Translations under genes and position numbers: made by a program
Notes under the pieces: generated by a model
Database searches by the model: none
Seen by the model: only the letters and a program-made list of their open reading frames with translations
What the model was told of the DNA's origin: nothing
In this document: positions 7,153-14,074 of the stretch, one piece after another
Layout: each line of letters begins with the position of its first letter
Position numbering within the stretch: position 1 is the first letter of the stretch
Assembly: GCA_023391015.1 (NCBI GenBank)
Contig: JAEWBT010000103.1
Location: forward strand, 1-21,353
Origin: Bacteroidota bacterium
Lineage (GTDB): Bacteria; Bacteroidota; Bacteroidia; Chitinophagales; Chitinophagaceae
Reading direction: 5' to 3'
DNA length: 21,353 bases

Positions 7153-8802
7153 TTAGTCTTTTGTCTCTGGATTTTTATCTCGCGACGTGTAAAGCTCCAG
7201 GTCGCCATAGCTGAAAACCAGCGTGTCGGTAGGAAGGGGTGAATCGGTGTCTTCCAGCAAAACCCGATAGGTAGCAGCCATAAACGGCGTTGGCTTTTTT
7301 CCGGCGCGTTGCCAAAGGGCGCGGGCGTGAAAAGCATCGTCGGTAAAGCCAACCGTGGCGCCCGCCGGAATCCGGTCCAACAAGATTTCAATGCGACGCT
7401 CCGTTCCGGCAATGTCATAGAGATAAAGAGCATCATTGAGGCGGTGGTAATTGATTTTGAACACCCCAAGGGCCCCCAAAAGACTTAACGCTGCGAGTGT
7501 TTTAAGACCCTTTTTTCCGGAAACAACAGGTCCGGCATTCTCTATTAAAAGCCGCAAGCTATAGAGCGCCACACCAACGGAAACGCTATAAAGCCCAATC
7601 AGCTGCCGGCTAAAGGATGGCTGCCGCATCCACAAGACCACCAAATTGCAACCTATCCAAACAGCAAGGAACAACATTCCCATCCAGCGGTTTTTGGAAG
7701 AAAGTAACAACCGCAACGCCAGCAACAACGTGCCGATGCCGAGCAGCAATCCGACTGCGCCATAGCCGGTGAGGTAGTCGCGGAAGGGTCCCAGGGGTGG
7801 AAATGAAAATTCCTGCCAGGCCAAATGAGCTACCCAGCGGTGCGCCGAAAAAGCACGGAATCCCGAAAAACACAGCAGCGGCACATAAAAAAGATATGCG
7901 GCGATGCTGCCTATGACCTGTGCTTTCCAGAACGGCAGGTAAATTTTGCGGCGTGTGAGTGCTAAACATCCAACCCAAAGTGTCAGCGCGAGGTGGAAGT
8001 AAATGAACGTGGGCAAGGCGGCGTAACCCATCCAAACAGCCACAGGAAACAAAACCAGATGGCGCTTGTCGCCGGTTTGCAGGTAACGGGTGGTGAGCAG
8101 CAGCGCCCACCAGTGCGCCAGCAGATAGATCGTATAGCCCCGCGCCTGTCCGGAAAAGCCCCAGACCGGAAAAATAAGGAGCGACAATCCGGCGAGCCAG
8201 GCGGCAACTGCCGGGGAAAGGCTGAGTGTCCGAAACCACCGGTAGATGAGAACCGCAGCAACGGCAAAAGCTCCAATGGCAATAATTTTCCCCCAAACTA
8301 AAGCCGTTTCCGGCGTGGCAATCAAAGATGTGAGGGTATTGAACAGCACATGGTTGTTGGGTACCGGGTAATGGCTCAAAGCCCGGAACGGATGCGCACC
8401 GCCCATGAAAAAAGCGGATTGATATTCATCAATAGCCGGAGTGGAGAGCAGCGCATTGGCCGTGCCTAATATAAGTGCGAGCAGCGCCACAATGGTCTGG
8501 GGAAGGCGGTCGGCTGGATTTAAGGAAATGGGCGGCGAAGTTTTCTGCCTTAAAACTGTCCAGGCCAGGAGCGGAATGAGAAGCAGCGCAAGACCGCAAT
8601 ACAGCCGACCCGCCTGCGCCGTTTGGGGGGTAAAGAACTCCCTTCGCCAGTGGGATTTCCGGAAAAAAGGGCCTGGAATGGCTTCATACCAGTCGGTCAG
8701 GTAGGCATAATCATGGGTCAGGTAGAAAACGCAAAAGGCGGCCAGCGCCAGGAGCGGCAGCAGCAGCAAGCCTTTGAAAATCCATTTACGGGTAACGTTC
8801 AT
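7153..8802 (-). CDS. GT-C-like polytopic membrane protein, paralogue 2 of a tandem triplet, 549 aa
   Basis: Clear paralogue of the neighbours on both sides along its full length. The N-terminus has WIFKGLLLLPLLALAAFCVFYLTHDY, the loop-1 acidic motif is AIDEYQSA (Asp125-Glu126), and HPFRALSHYPVPNNH at 137-151 is identical to paralogue 1. GFSGQARGYTIYLLAHWWALLL and PTFIYFH follow, and the C-terminal tail has RIPAGATVGFTDDAF. It resembles GT-C glycosyltransferases (PMT/GT39-like) acting on the outer face of the cytoplasmic membrane; the substrate is not predictable. It starts 20 bases after the stop of paralogue 3, so the two are likely co-transcribed. The ATG overlaps a TTTCCGGAAA palindrome, leaving no recognisable Shine-Dalgarno, which is common in Bacteroidota. 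Confidence 0.8.
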   Translation of the reverse strand: MNVTRKWIFKGLLLLPLLALAAFCVFYLTHDYAYLTDWYEAIPGPFFRKSHWRREFFTPQTAQAGRLYCGLALLLIPLLAWTVLRQKTSPPISLNPADRLPQTIVALLALILGTANALLSTPAIDEYQSAFFMGGAHPFRALSHYPVPNNHVLFNTLTSLIATPETALVWGKIIAIGAFAVAAVLIYRWFRTLSLSPAVAAWLAGLSLLIFPVWGFSGQARGYTIYLLAHWWALLLTTRYLQTGDKRHLVLFPVAVWMGYAALPTFIYFHLALTLWVGCLALTRRKIYLPFWKAQVIGSIAAYLFYVPLLCFSGFRAFSAHRWVAHLAWQEFSFPPLGPFRDYLTGYGAVGLLLGIGTLLLALRLLLSSKNRWMGMLFLAVWIGCNLVVLWMRQPSFSRQLIGLYSVSVGVALYSLRLLIENAGPVVSGKKGLKTLAALSLLGALGVFKINYHRLNDALYLYDIAGTERRIEILLDRIPAGATVGFTDDAFHARALWQRAGKKPTPFMAATYRVLLEDTDSPLPTDTLVFSYGDLELYTSRDKNPETKD

Positions 8803-8811
8803 TTCCGGAAA
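8802..8811. repeat. TTTCCGGAAA palindrome, copy overlapping a start codon
   Basis: On the minus strand it reads CTTTCCGGAAATG, its last A being the first base of the start codon of paralogue 2. It fills half of the 20-base gap between paralogues 3 and 2. Confidence 0.9.
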
Positions 8812-8822
8812 GGGCTGGATTG

Positions 8823-10451
8823 CTAACGCCGTTTATAGAGTTGCAAATCTTCGCTTTGCGCCAGCAGCGTATCTGTTTGGGAAACCAGTTTTTCGCTTGC
8901 AAACTGCACCAAAAAAGCAGCATTTTTTACCGCAACGACTGCTCCACCCCGCCTTTTCCAAAACGTTTCCGCCAGAAAGGCTTCTTCTGAAAAAGCGACT
9001 TTGCTATGGGTTGGAATCTTCGAAAGCACTTCGGCTTCCACCCGCTGTGCCGTTTCCCGGACGGGATAGAAATAAAGACAATCACTAAGCTGCCCTTTAT
9101 TGATATAAAGCAAAGCGCACCCAATTAAAACACTGATTCCAGCGGCCAACCGACTGGGTATTTTGGCAAATTCATCAAGCTTGTTTTTCTTAAAAAGATT
9201 TGCCGCCCCCACACAGGCAAGCGCGAAGCTGACCGAGTAAATGCCGGTTAAGTTGCGGTGAAAAGGCAACTGAGACATGCAGAGAATGACTATGCCGGTA
9301 GCTGCCCAGAGGGCGGTGAATAGAATGCCCCAGCGCCGGGTGCGCTTCCGGTACAGGAGCGATAGGGCCAGGGCAAACACCAAAATACTCAGTACCAGCC
9401 CGCCACTGCCCATCCCGTTAAAGTAGATTGCATATTGTCCCAAGGGTGGTAATTCGTAAATGGCAACGCGGGGACCGCCGGAAACATACCTGTTGCCTAT
9501 CAGCACGCCAAGCCCCGAAAAAGACATTGCCGGAACGTAAAACAGAAATGCACCGGCAAAAGCCACTGGTTGGGCCAGCCAGAAGGCTTTAGAAGCGCTT
9601 TTTTCTGCCACGTTGTTGTAGAGCATCCAAGCCAGCAAGGCCACATGAAAGTATAAAAACGTAGGCACCGCGCCATACCCGATCATGGCGGCCAGCGGAA
9701 ACCAGATTAAGGGCTGTGGGTCTTTTGTTTTGAGATAACGGCTCACCAGCAGCAACGTCCACCAATGCGCCAGCAGATACAACTCGTATCCCCGCGCCTG
9801 TCCGGCAAAACCCCAAACGGGGAAGATGGTAAGTTGCAGCAAGGCCAGCCAGAGAGCTGTCTTTTTTCCGGAAATTACTTCGCGAAACCACTGATACGCA
9901 AGCAGCCCACTGCCAATATAGGCGAGGATAGACACGATTCTGCCGTGCCAGAGCGCGTTGTTTTCGTTGGAAACAAAGGCATTCAGCGTGTTGAACAGCA
10001 CATGATTGTTAGGCAGCATGTAGTACGACAGCGCCCGCAATGGGTGCATACCGGCAACATACTTGGCCGAAAACGCTTCATCGGCGGCAGGCGGCAGGCT
10101 GGTGGCGCTCCAGATGCCGAGAACGGTTGCAACGCTTGCAAGGATCCAAAAAGATGGGTCTAATTTCCGGAAATCAACCCGCTTTTTCCGGAATTTTTGC
10201 CGTCCGATGACCCCTGCCAGGGCTGCTATCCCAACAAGCGCAAGGCTGCAAAAAAGGTTTCCGCTACGCTTGGTTTCGGGGGTAAAAAAATCCCTTTGCC
10301 ACTGGGCTTTTCTATAAAAAGAACTCGGCAGCGAATGGTACCAACGGGCCAGCGCGTCGTAGTCATGCGCCAAATAAGCAACGCAGAAAATAGCCAGCGC
10401 CAAAAGCGGCAACAGCATTAAAATGCGGATGGCAAGCGGGGGCAGGCGCAT
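8823..10451 (-). CDS. GT-C-like polytopic membrane protein, paralogue 3 of a tandem triplet, 542 aa
   Basis: First transcribed of the three paralogues. It has the same order of segments and motifs: AADEAFSA (Asp124-Glu125) in the first outer loop, HPLRALSYYMLPNNH at 136-150, GFAGQARGYELYLLAHWW, PTFLYFH, and the C-terminal tail with KIPTHSKVAFSEEAFLAETFW. It is the most divergent copy: the loop-1 block has AF where paralogues 1 and 2 have DQ or YQ, and the PxGPFRDY block is replaced by PLGQYAIY. The open frame extends upstream to 10619, but that part overlaps the FAD oxidoreductase gene out of frame. ATG at 10451 aligns with the N-termini of the other paralogues and gives nearly the same length. 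It follows the FAD gene by 62 bases and may be co-transcribed with it. Confidence 0.8.
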   Translation of the reverse strand: MRLPPLAIRILMLLPLLALAIFCVAYLAHDYDALARWYHSLPSSFYRKAQWQRDFFTPETKRSGNLFCSLALVGIAALAGVIGRQKFRKKRVDFRKLDPSFWILASVATVLGIWSATSLPPAADEAFSAKYVAGMHPLRALSYYMLPNNHVLFNTLNAFVSNENNALWHGRIVSILAYIGSGLLAYQWFREVISGKKTALWLALLQLTIFPVWGFAGQARGYELYLLAHWWTLLLVSRYLKTKDPQPLIWFPLAAMIGYGAVPTFLYFHVALLAWMLYNNVAEKSASKAFWLAQPVAFAGAFLFYVPAMSFSGLGVLIGNRYVSGGPRVAIYELPPLGQYAIYFNGMGSGGLVLSILVFALALSLLYRKRTRRWGILFTALWAATGIVILCMSQLPFHRNLTGIYSVSFALACVGAANLFKKNKLDEFAKIPSRLAAGISVLIGCALLYINKGQLSDCLYFYPVRETAQRVEAEVLSKIPTHSKVAFSEEAFLAETFWKRRGGAVVAVKNAAFLVQFASEKLVSQTDTLLAQSEDLQLYKRR

Positions 10452-10459
10452 GGCTTGGA

Positions 10460-10488
10460 AAAGTTCTCGCAGAGACGCAGCGAAAAGC
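10460..10488. repeat. Fragment resembling interspersed GCGTCTCTGCG repeats
   Basis: The gap between the FAD gene and paralogue 3 contains, on the minus strand, TTCGCTGCGTCTCTGCGAGA, which is like the CTTTGCGTCTTTGCG-type words scattered between genes in many bacterial genomes. Only one copy is in the window, so this is a resemblance rather than a demonstrated repeat. No other signal is evident in this 62-base gap. Confidence 0.25.
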
Positions 10489-10513
10489 AATATTAACCGA
10501 CAGCGACTGAATC

Positions 10514-12091
10514 TTATTTCTCCGTTTGCCGGTACGCCCGCGCCGCCATCTCGGCGCAGCGCTCCCCGTCCATCGCCGCGCTCACGATACCGCCTGCATA
10601 GCCCGCCCCTTCGGCACACGGATACAGCCCTTTGATTTGCGGATGCTCCAGCGTTTCCTTATCGCGGGGGATGCGCACCGGCGAGGACGTCCGGCTTTCG
10701 GTAGCCACCAGCACCGCTTCGTGGGTGAGATAGCCTTTCATCTTTTTGCCAAACGTTTTCATCGCACTTCGTAGTGCGTCGTGTACCTCAGCGGGCAATA
10801 CATCGCGCATCGGCACGGAAGTGATGCCTGGCGTGTAGGAGCAATCGGGTAAGGTAGCGGAAGATTTTCCGGAAATAAAATCGGTCATACGCTGGGCCGG
10901 GGCCGAAAGGTTGCTTCCGGCAGCCGTGAAGCAGCGTTGTTCTACCATCCGCTGGTATTCCATGCCCGCGAGCGGTCCGGTAAAACCGTATTTTGCAAAG
11001 TCTTTTTCATCCACCGCCACGACCGTTCCGCTGTTGGCAAACGGGTTGTTGCGCCGACTGGGACTCCAGCCATTCACCACTACTTCGCCGGGCGCAGTAG
11101 AAGCGGGAGCGATAATGCCACCCGGACACATGCAAAACGAAAACACGCCTCTCCCCCCTTCCTGCGACACCAGACTGTAACTGGCGGGCGGCAGATATTC
11201 CCCTCGACTATCGCAGTGATATTGCGCCCGGTCGATGATGCTCTGCGGATGTTCAATCCGCACACCGAGCGCGTAGGGCTTGGCTTCTATGAGAATGCCT
11301 TTTTGAAGCAACAACTCAAATACATCACGGGCGCTGTGGCCGGTAGCAAGGATGAGCTGGCGGCAATCAATCCGGGTGCCGTCATGGAGTTGGATTCCGG
11401 AAACGGCGTTGTCTTTCAGAAGAATATCGGTGAGGCGCTTCTCAAAAAGCACTTCGCCGCCGCAATCCACCACGGCTTCGCGCATAGCGCTGATAATGGC
11501 GGGCAGTTTGTTGGTGCCGATGTGCGGATGGGCATCCACCGCAATTTGCGGCGTGGCACCGAAGTGAATGAAGAGATTCAGGATGCGCTCAATCGAGCCG
11601 CGCTTGTTGCTTCGGGTATAGAGCTTGCCGTCGGAGTAGGTGCCCGCCCCACCCTCTCCAAAGCAGTAATTGCTGTCGGGATTCACGACCGCATTCCGCG
11701 TAAGCTGCGCCAGGTCGCGGCGGCGGGCGCGCACGTCTTTTCCACGTTCAATAATAATGGGACGGATGCCGAGTTGCAACAATTTGAGCGCGGCGAATAG
11801 CCCGGCAGGGCCTGCGCCCACAATCACCACTGGCTCGTTGTGGGGAGAAACGGGCCGCAGTTCCGGGTCAAAAGGAGGCAGAAGAATGTCCTTTTCCGGC
11901 CCGACGGCGACCTGCAAAATGATTTTTACCCCGCTGCGCGAACGGGCATCCAGACTGCGCTTGAGAACGCGAAAACCGGCGGTGCTTTGCAGTGAAAATC
12001 CGGCGGCGGCTAAAGCGGCGGCCCGCACCTGCGCCGCCGCTGCTGCCGCTTCGGGCGAAAGACTGAGGGTGACGGTTTTAGCAGCAGACAT
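10514..12091 (-). CDS. COG2509-type FAD-dependent oxidoreductase, 525 aa
   Basis: Flavoprotein with a Rossmann dinucleotide-binding motif VVIVGAGPAGLFAALKL (GAGPAG at 92-97) preceded by an ~85-residue N-terminal domain, as in the COG2509 uncharacterised dehydrogenases. Family-typical blocks: YCFGEGGAGTYSDGKLYT, LILATGHSARDVFELL, GVFSFCMCPGGIIAPAS, and a C-terminal FAD-contacting GLYPCAEGAGYAGGIVSAAMDG. Probably cytosolic; the physiological substrate of this family is not known to me. ATG at 12091 is chosen over a TTG at 12115 because that codon lies inside the perfect -7 element. It is the first gene of a leftward run with the three GT-C-like genes; co-transcription is possible but the 62-base gap leaves it open. 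Confidence 0.88.
   Translation of the reverse strand: MSAAKTVTLSLSPEAAAAAAQVRAAALAAAGFSLQSTAGFRVLKRSLDARSRSGVKIILQVAVGPEKDILLPPFDPELRPVSPHNEPVVIVGAGPAGLFAALKLLQLGIRPIIIERGKDVRARRRDLAQLTRNAVVNPDSNYCFGEGGAGTYSDGKLYTRSNKRGSIERILNLFIHFGATPQIAVDAHPHIGTNKLPAIISAMREAVVDCGGEVLFEKRLTDILLKDNAVSGIQLHDGTRIDCRQLILATGHSARDVFELLLQKGILIEAKPYALGVRIEHPQSIIDRAQYHCDSRGEYLPPASYSLVSQEGGRGVFSFCMCPGGIIAPASTAPGEVVVNGWSPSRRNNPFANSGTVVAVDEKDFAKYGFTGPLAGMEYQRMVEQRCFTAAGSNLSAPAQRMTDFISGKSSATLPDCSYTPGITSVPMRDVLPAEVHDALRSAMKTFGKKMKGYLTHEAVLVATESRTSSPVRIPRDKETLEHPQIKGLYPCAEGAGYAGGIVSAAMDGERCAEMAARAYRQTEK
10865..10874. repeat. TTTCCGGAAA palindrome, coding copy in the FAD oxidoreductase gene
   Basis: Perfect copy read as I-S-G-K in the protein. 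A core-only copy lies at 11395-11402 in the same gene. Confidence 0.9.
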
Positions 12092-12112
12092 AATAGAGAG
12101 GACAAAGGAACG

Positions 12113-12120
12113 CAAAAATA
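12113..12120 (-). promoter_or_regulatory. -7 promoter element for the FAD oxidoreductase gene
   Basis: Minus-strand TATTTTTG is a perfect match to the Bacteroidota consensus TAnnTTTG, 21 bases before the ATG. The -33 TTG is not evident. The region upstream runs directly toward the 21-bp repeat array. Confidence 0.6.
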
Positions 12121-12207
12121 CCGCCCAGGGTTGCGCGGAAGCCGCGACGGCAATCGAACCGGTATCGACTCATTAGCATACATCCTTTGCTTTCGTTCGA
12201 CGAAGGA

Positions 12208-12480
12208 TAGATTACAATCCACCACTCGTGGATCGCGTTCTACCATTAGTGGATCGCGTTCTACTGGCAGTGGATCGCAATCTACTCTTGGTGGATCGCG
12301 TTCTACTATGAGTGGATCACATTCCACTGGCAGTGGATTGCAATCTACTCTTGGTGGATCGCGTTCTACTATGAGTGGATCGCATTCCACTGGCAGTGGA
12401 TTGCAATCTACTCTTGGTGGATCGCGTTCTACTATGAGTGGATCGTGCGCACTCTTTGGTGGATTGCGGGCGACGAAGCA
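12208..12480. repeat. Tandem array of 21-bp repeats with a 63-bp higher-order period
   Basis: Eleven contiguous 21-bp units (12229-12459) starting TGGATCGC or TGGATTGC, with weaker units at each edge (12208-12228 and 12460-12480). Three unit types alternate: A with CGCGTTCTACTATGAG, B with GCATTCCACTGGCAG, and C with TTGCAATCTACTCTTGG. The order from 12250 is B-C-A-B-C-A-B-C-A, then a degenerate unit, so the array grew by 63-bp duplication. Each unit has an approximate dyad, GTGGAT..GC..ATCYAC, and 21 bp is close to two helical turns. Both strands stay open through it (heptads SxSTxxG on +, VxxDPLx on -), which follows from the period of 21. It fills most of the 449-base gap between the FAD gene and yajQ. 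No unique spacers exist, so it is not CRISPR. Confidence 0.92.
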
Positions 12481-12540
12481 GTTCACGCGTTCATTCAATG
12501 ATGGATAGGCAGAAGTGAAAGCGTTCCACCAATCCCAGTA

Positions 12541-13029
12541 CTAGGATTTCATATTCGTGAATTGCAACGGCAAATCCACACTGCTTCGGCACAGTTGAAT
12601 CACCGCTTGCAGGTCGTCGATTTTCTTGGCCGTTACGCGCACCATCGTGTCCATGATCGCGGGTTGCACTTTGAGGCCGCTGTCTTTGATGATCTTCACA
12701 ATCTTCTTCGCGTCGTCTTTGTCCAGCCCGTTTTTCACCGCAATGGTTTTGCGGATTACTTTTCCGGACGGCTCCGCTTCTTTGGAAAAATCAAAGGCAT
12801 TGGCCTCAATGCCTTGCCGCATGGATTTGGTGAGGATAATGTCTTCGGCTTGTTTGAGCTGCATATCGCTGGCGGTTTCAAGCGCAATCGTCATGTCTTT
12901 TTTATTCAGCTCAATCTTGGTGTTGGTGCCTTTAAAATCGTAGCGGTTTTCAATTTCGCGCTTCACCACATTGATGGCGTTGTCGAGGGTTTGGAGATCT
13001 ACTTTGGATTCAATATCGAAGGAAGGCAT
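12541..13029 (-). CDS. yajQ: YajQ-family protein, 162 aa
   Basis: Small cytosolic nucleotide-binding protein; members of the family bind cyclic di-GMP in Xanthomonas and some others, but the role in Bacteroidota is not established. Family signatures seen: start MPSFDIESKVDLQTLDNAIN, then IENRYDFKGT, ELNKKDMTIALETAS, AEPSGKVIRKTIAVKNGLDKD, and C-terminal ITAKKIDDLQA-like segment VRVTAKKIDDLQAVIQ. The length matches the usual ~163. ATG at 13029 is chosen because the upstream part of the open frame has no family similarity and because a perfect -7 element precedes it by 19 bases. It is probably monocistronic. Confidence 0.95.
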   Translation of the reverse strand: MPSFDIESKVDLQTLDNAINVVKREIENRYDFKGTNTKIELNKKDMTIALETASDMQLKQAEDIILTKSMRQGIEANAFDFSKEAEPSGKVIRKTIAVKNGLDKDDAKKIVKIIKDSGLKVQPAIMDTMVRVTAKKIDDLQAVIQLCRSSVDLPLQFTNMKS

Positions 13030-13048
13030 GGGCGTAGGGATTTTGGGG

Positions 13049-13056
13049 CAAAGGTA
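13049..13056 (-). promoter_or_regulatory. -7 promoter element for yajQ
   Basis: Minus-strand TACCTTTG perfectly matches TAnnTTTG, 19 bases before the ATG. No clear -33 TTG at the usual distance. Confidence 0.6.
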
Positions 13057-13086
13057 ATGCTGCCTTTCCGGCCCTGCACCGACGAG

Positions 13087-13119
13087 GTCTGCCAATGCAC
13101 GAAAGTCATTGCCTCAGAC
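13087..13119. repeat. Imperfect inverted repeat between the 59-aa gene and yajQ
   Basis: Arms GTCTG-CCAAT and ATTG-CCTCAGAC pair in two blocks (5 and 4 bp) around an 11-base loop. It lies 25 bases beyond the stop of the 59-aa gene. No T-run follows; it may be a weak terminator or processing site for that gene. Confidence 0.35.
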
Positions 13120-13144
13120 TTTGTTACACCCGTACTGTCAATAG

Positions 13145-13324
13145 CTAAGCTGTGGGCTTGCGCGAACGGGCAGACAGGCGGCCTCCAAGAGCTTTGTTTT
13201 TAAGTGCGCGTTTTGCTTTTTCTGCCTTTATAAAATTGCTGATCGCCTCTTTTTCTTTGGGTGAAATTGGGTGATCCTGTCTTCCGATTTGGTCCACGTC
13301 TAATTCCGTGTTTTTCGTTTTCAT
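13145..13324 (-). CDS. Small charged protein, 59 aa, possibly antitoxin-like
   Basis: Reads MKTKNTELDVDQIGRQDHPI and continues SPKEKEAISNFIKAEKAKRA to a Lys/Arg-rich C-terminus ending RSRKPTA. The pattern (acidic DVDxIG-like N-terminus, then a predicted helix KEKEAISNFIKAEKAK) recalls small antitoxin-like proteins seen in Bacteroidota, but I cannot name the family. No intact toxin gene is next to it. It starts with ATG preceded by AGAGGA-like purines on neither strand clearly. The ATG overlaps the stop of a short open stretch upstream as ATGA (13324-13321), suggesting translational coupling or a remnant of a larger operon. It is soluble, very hydrophilic, and has codon use like a real gene (no rare-stop pattern). 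It could also be non-functional. Confidence 0.55.
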   Translation of the reverse strand: MKTKNTELDVDQIGRQDHPISPKEKEAISNFIKAEKAKRALKNKALGGRLSARSRKPTA

Positions 13325-13392
13325 AGAGGAAAATATTTTTGAAGAAGCTTTAAAGCCGGCTCCGTGCCGATAACCATATGTTGTCCGCTCAC
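13321..13392 (-). other. 23-codon open stretch overlapping the 59-aa gene (possible gene remnant or leader peptide)
   Basis: From a GTG at 13392 it reads MSGQHMVIGTEPALKLLQKY then FPL and stops at TGA, overlapping the next ATG by ATGA. The frame is open back to a TAG at 13414-13416. It may be the 3' tail of a truncated gene, a coupled leader peptide, or chance. Intergenic words here (GTGCCGATAAC, TGTTGTCCGC on +) look like those of cassette-type repeats in other Bacteroidota; this is only a resemblance. Confidence 0.25.
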
Positions 13393-13472
13393 CTGAACTG
13401 CACCTAAGCTGTCCTAGTAATGTTGAATAAGCTTTGTTTTTGCGAAGAAAGCAACGTTGCCTTCATGCCTTT

Positions 13473-13600
13473 GTTCGGCGAAGGCTCCCGCCTTCGTCGT
13501 GTGTTATGCACCCTGCCAATTTCCGGAAACTATCATTCATAAAGATAGACAAGCGTTCAAAAGTTTTTAATGGCGACGAAGGCGGGAGCCTTCGCCGAAC
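13473..13600. mobile_element. MITE-like element with 27-bp perfect terminal inverted repeats
   Basis: Left arm 13473-13499 begins GTTCGGCGAAGGCTCCCGCC; right arm 13574-13600 is its exact reverse complement. The 74-base interior has no gene and includes TTTCCGGAAA at 13520. Each arm is itself a hairpin, CGAAGGC-TCCC-GCCTTCG, so the element can form nested stems on both strands. The arms resemble REP/BIME-type palindromes. Whether it is mobile, an RNA element or a paired REP unit cannot be told from one copy; no target-site duplication was identified. Confidence 0.65.
13520..13529. repeat. TTTCCGGAAA palindrome, intergenic copy
   Basis: Perfect copy within the interior of the 13473-13600 inverted-repeat element. 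Confidence 0.9.
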
Positions 13601-13636
13601 CGTAAAACGAACACTACGCCGAGCGGGGGTTGTATT

Positions 13637-14074
13637 TTATTTAGTATTTACACTGAGCAACTCGTTTATCCAAAATTCAGCTTCATTATAAATTTCACCT
13701 TTGTTCAAAAATAAATCCTTTAAAGATAGAACCTCAAAATAAGTACACCCAGAACATACAGAGACAAGCTCATTGGAGTTGCGGACGTTGATCAACTCCT
13801 GACTAATGCTCTTGCTAAGCTTTACCTTTTTAAGTTTCTGCAATTTTTCTAAAGCAATAACGCACAAGAACTTGTCAGCACTTTCTTTGGAATTCAGTAA
13901 GCGCATTATCTTACTGTAATCCCGCTCTAAGACTAATGTAGAAAATGCCTTGACCTGCTTGGTCGCGCTGCCACCTTCATAACATGCAAAGCCTAAACTG
14001 GGCTTTATGATACCCTGTGCAACCACACCCGCCGCATGAGCAGCTAATAGCAACACCATAAAAATCATTTTCAT
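13637..14074 (-). CDS. Small secreted protein of unknown function, 145 aa
   Basis: Not recognised. A Sec-type signal peptide is clear (MKMIFMVLLLAAHAAGVVAQ, cleavage probable after Ala19/Gln20). The mature protein of about 125 residues has a Cys at 31, one in DKFLCVIA, and a C-S-G-C motif in the last third (SVCSGCTYFEVL). In the oxidising periplasm these could form disulfides. The middle is helical and Lys/Leu-rich (ALEKLQKLKKVKLSKSISQ), reminiscent of a HEAT-like or helical repeat segment. The DNA is AT-rich: about 40% GC by hand count over 13681-14040, against mid-50s around it, so recent acquisition is likely. It is alone between the inverted-repeat element and the ABC-F gene; no promoter was recognised. 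Confidence 0.65.
   Translation of the reverse strand: MKMIFMVLLLAAHAAGVVAQGIIKPSLGFACYEGGSATKQVKAFSTLVLERDYSKIMRLLNSKESADKFLCVIALEKLQKLKKVKLSKSISQELINVRNSNELVSVCSGCTYFEVLSLKDLFLNKGEIYNEAEFWINELLSVNTK

Noticed and set aside
10452..10619. N-terminal extension of GT-C-like paralogue 3
   Set aside because: Arg/Gly-rich shadow of the FAD gene 3' end in another frame; alignment with the other two paralogues places the start at 10451.
12121..12180. tRNA or tmRNA 3' end on the minus strand (GGTTCGATT-like T-arm)
   Set aside because: The flanking bases do not form a T-stem or acceptor stem and no CCA or anticodon arm is present.
12208..12480. CRISPR array
   Set aside because: Units are contiguous 21-bp repeats with no unique spacers and no cas genes nearby.
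12010..12498. 162-codon minus-strand frame through the 21-bp repeats
   Set aside because: It is open because the period is a multiple of three; its tail overlaps the FAD gene and promoter out of frame. Kept only as a low-interest observation.
12131..12508. 125-codon plus-strand frame through the same repeats
   Set aside because: Same reason: low-complexity Ser/Gly/Thr heptads, no start context, no family.
13087..13119. attC recombination site
   Set aside because: Imperfect palindrome only; the GTTRRRY/RYYYAAC core pair and an integrase are missing.
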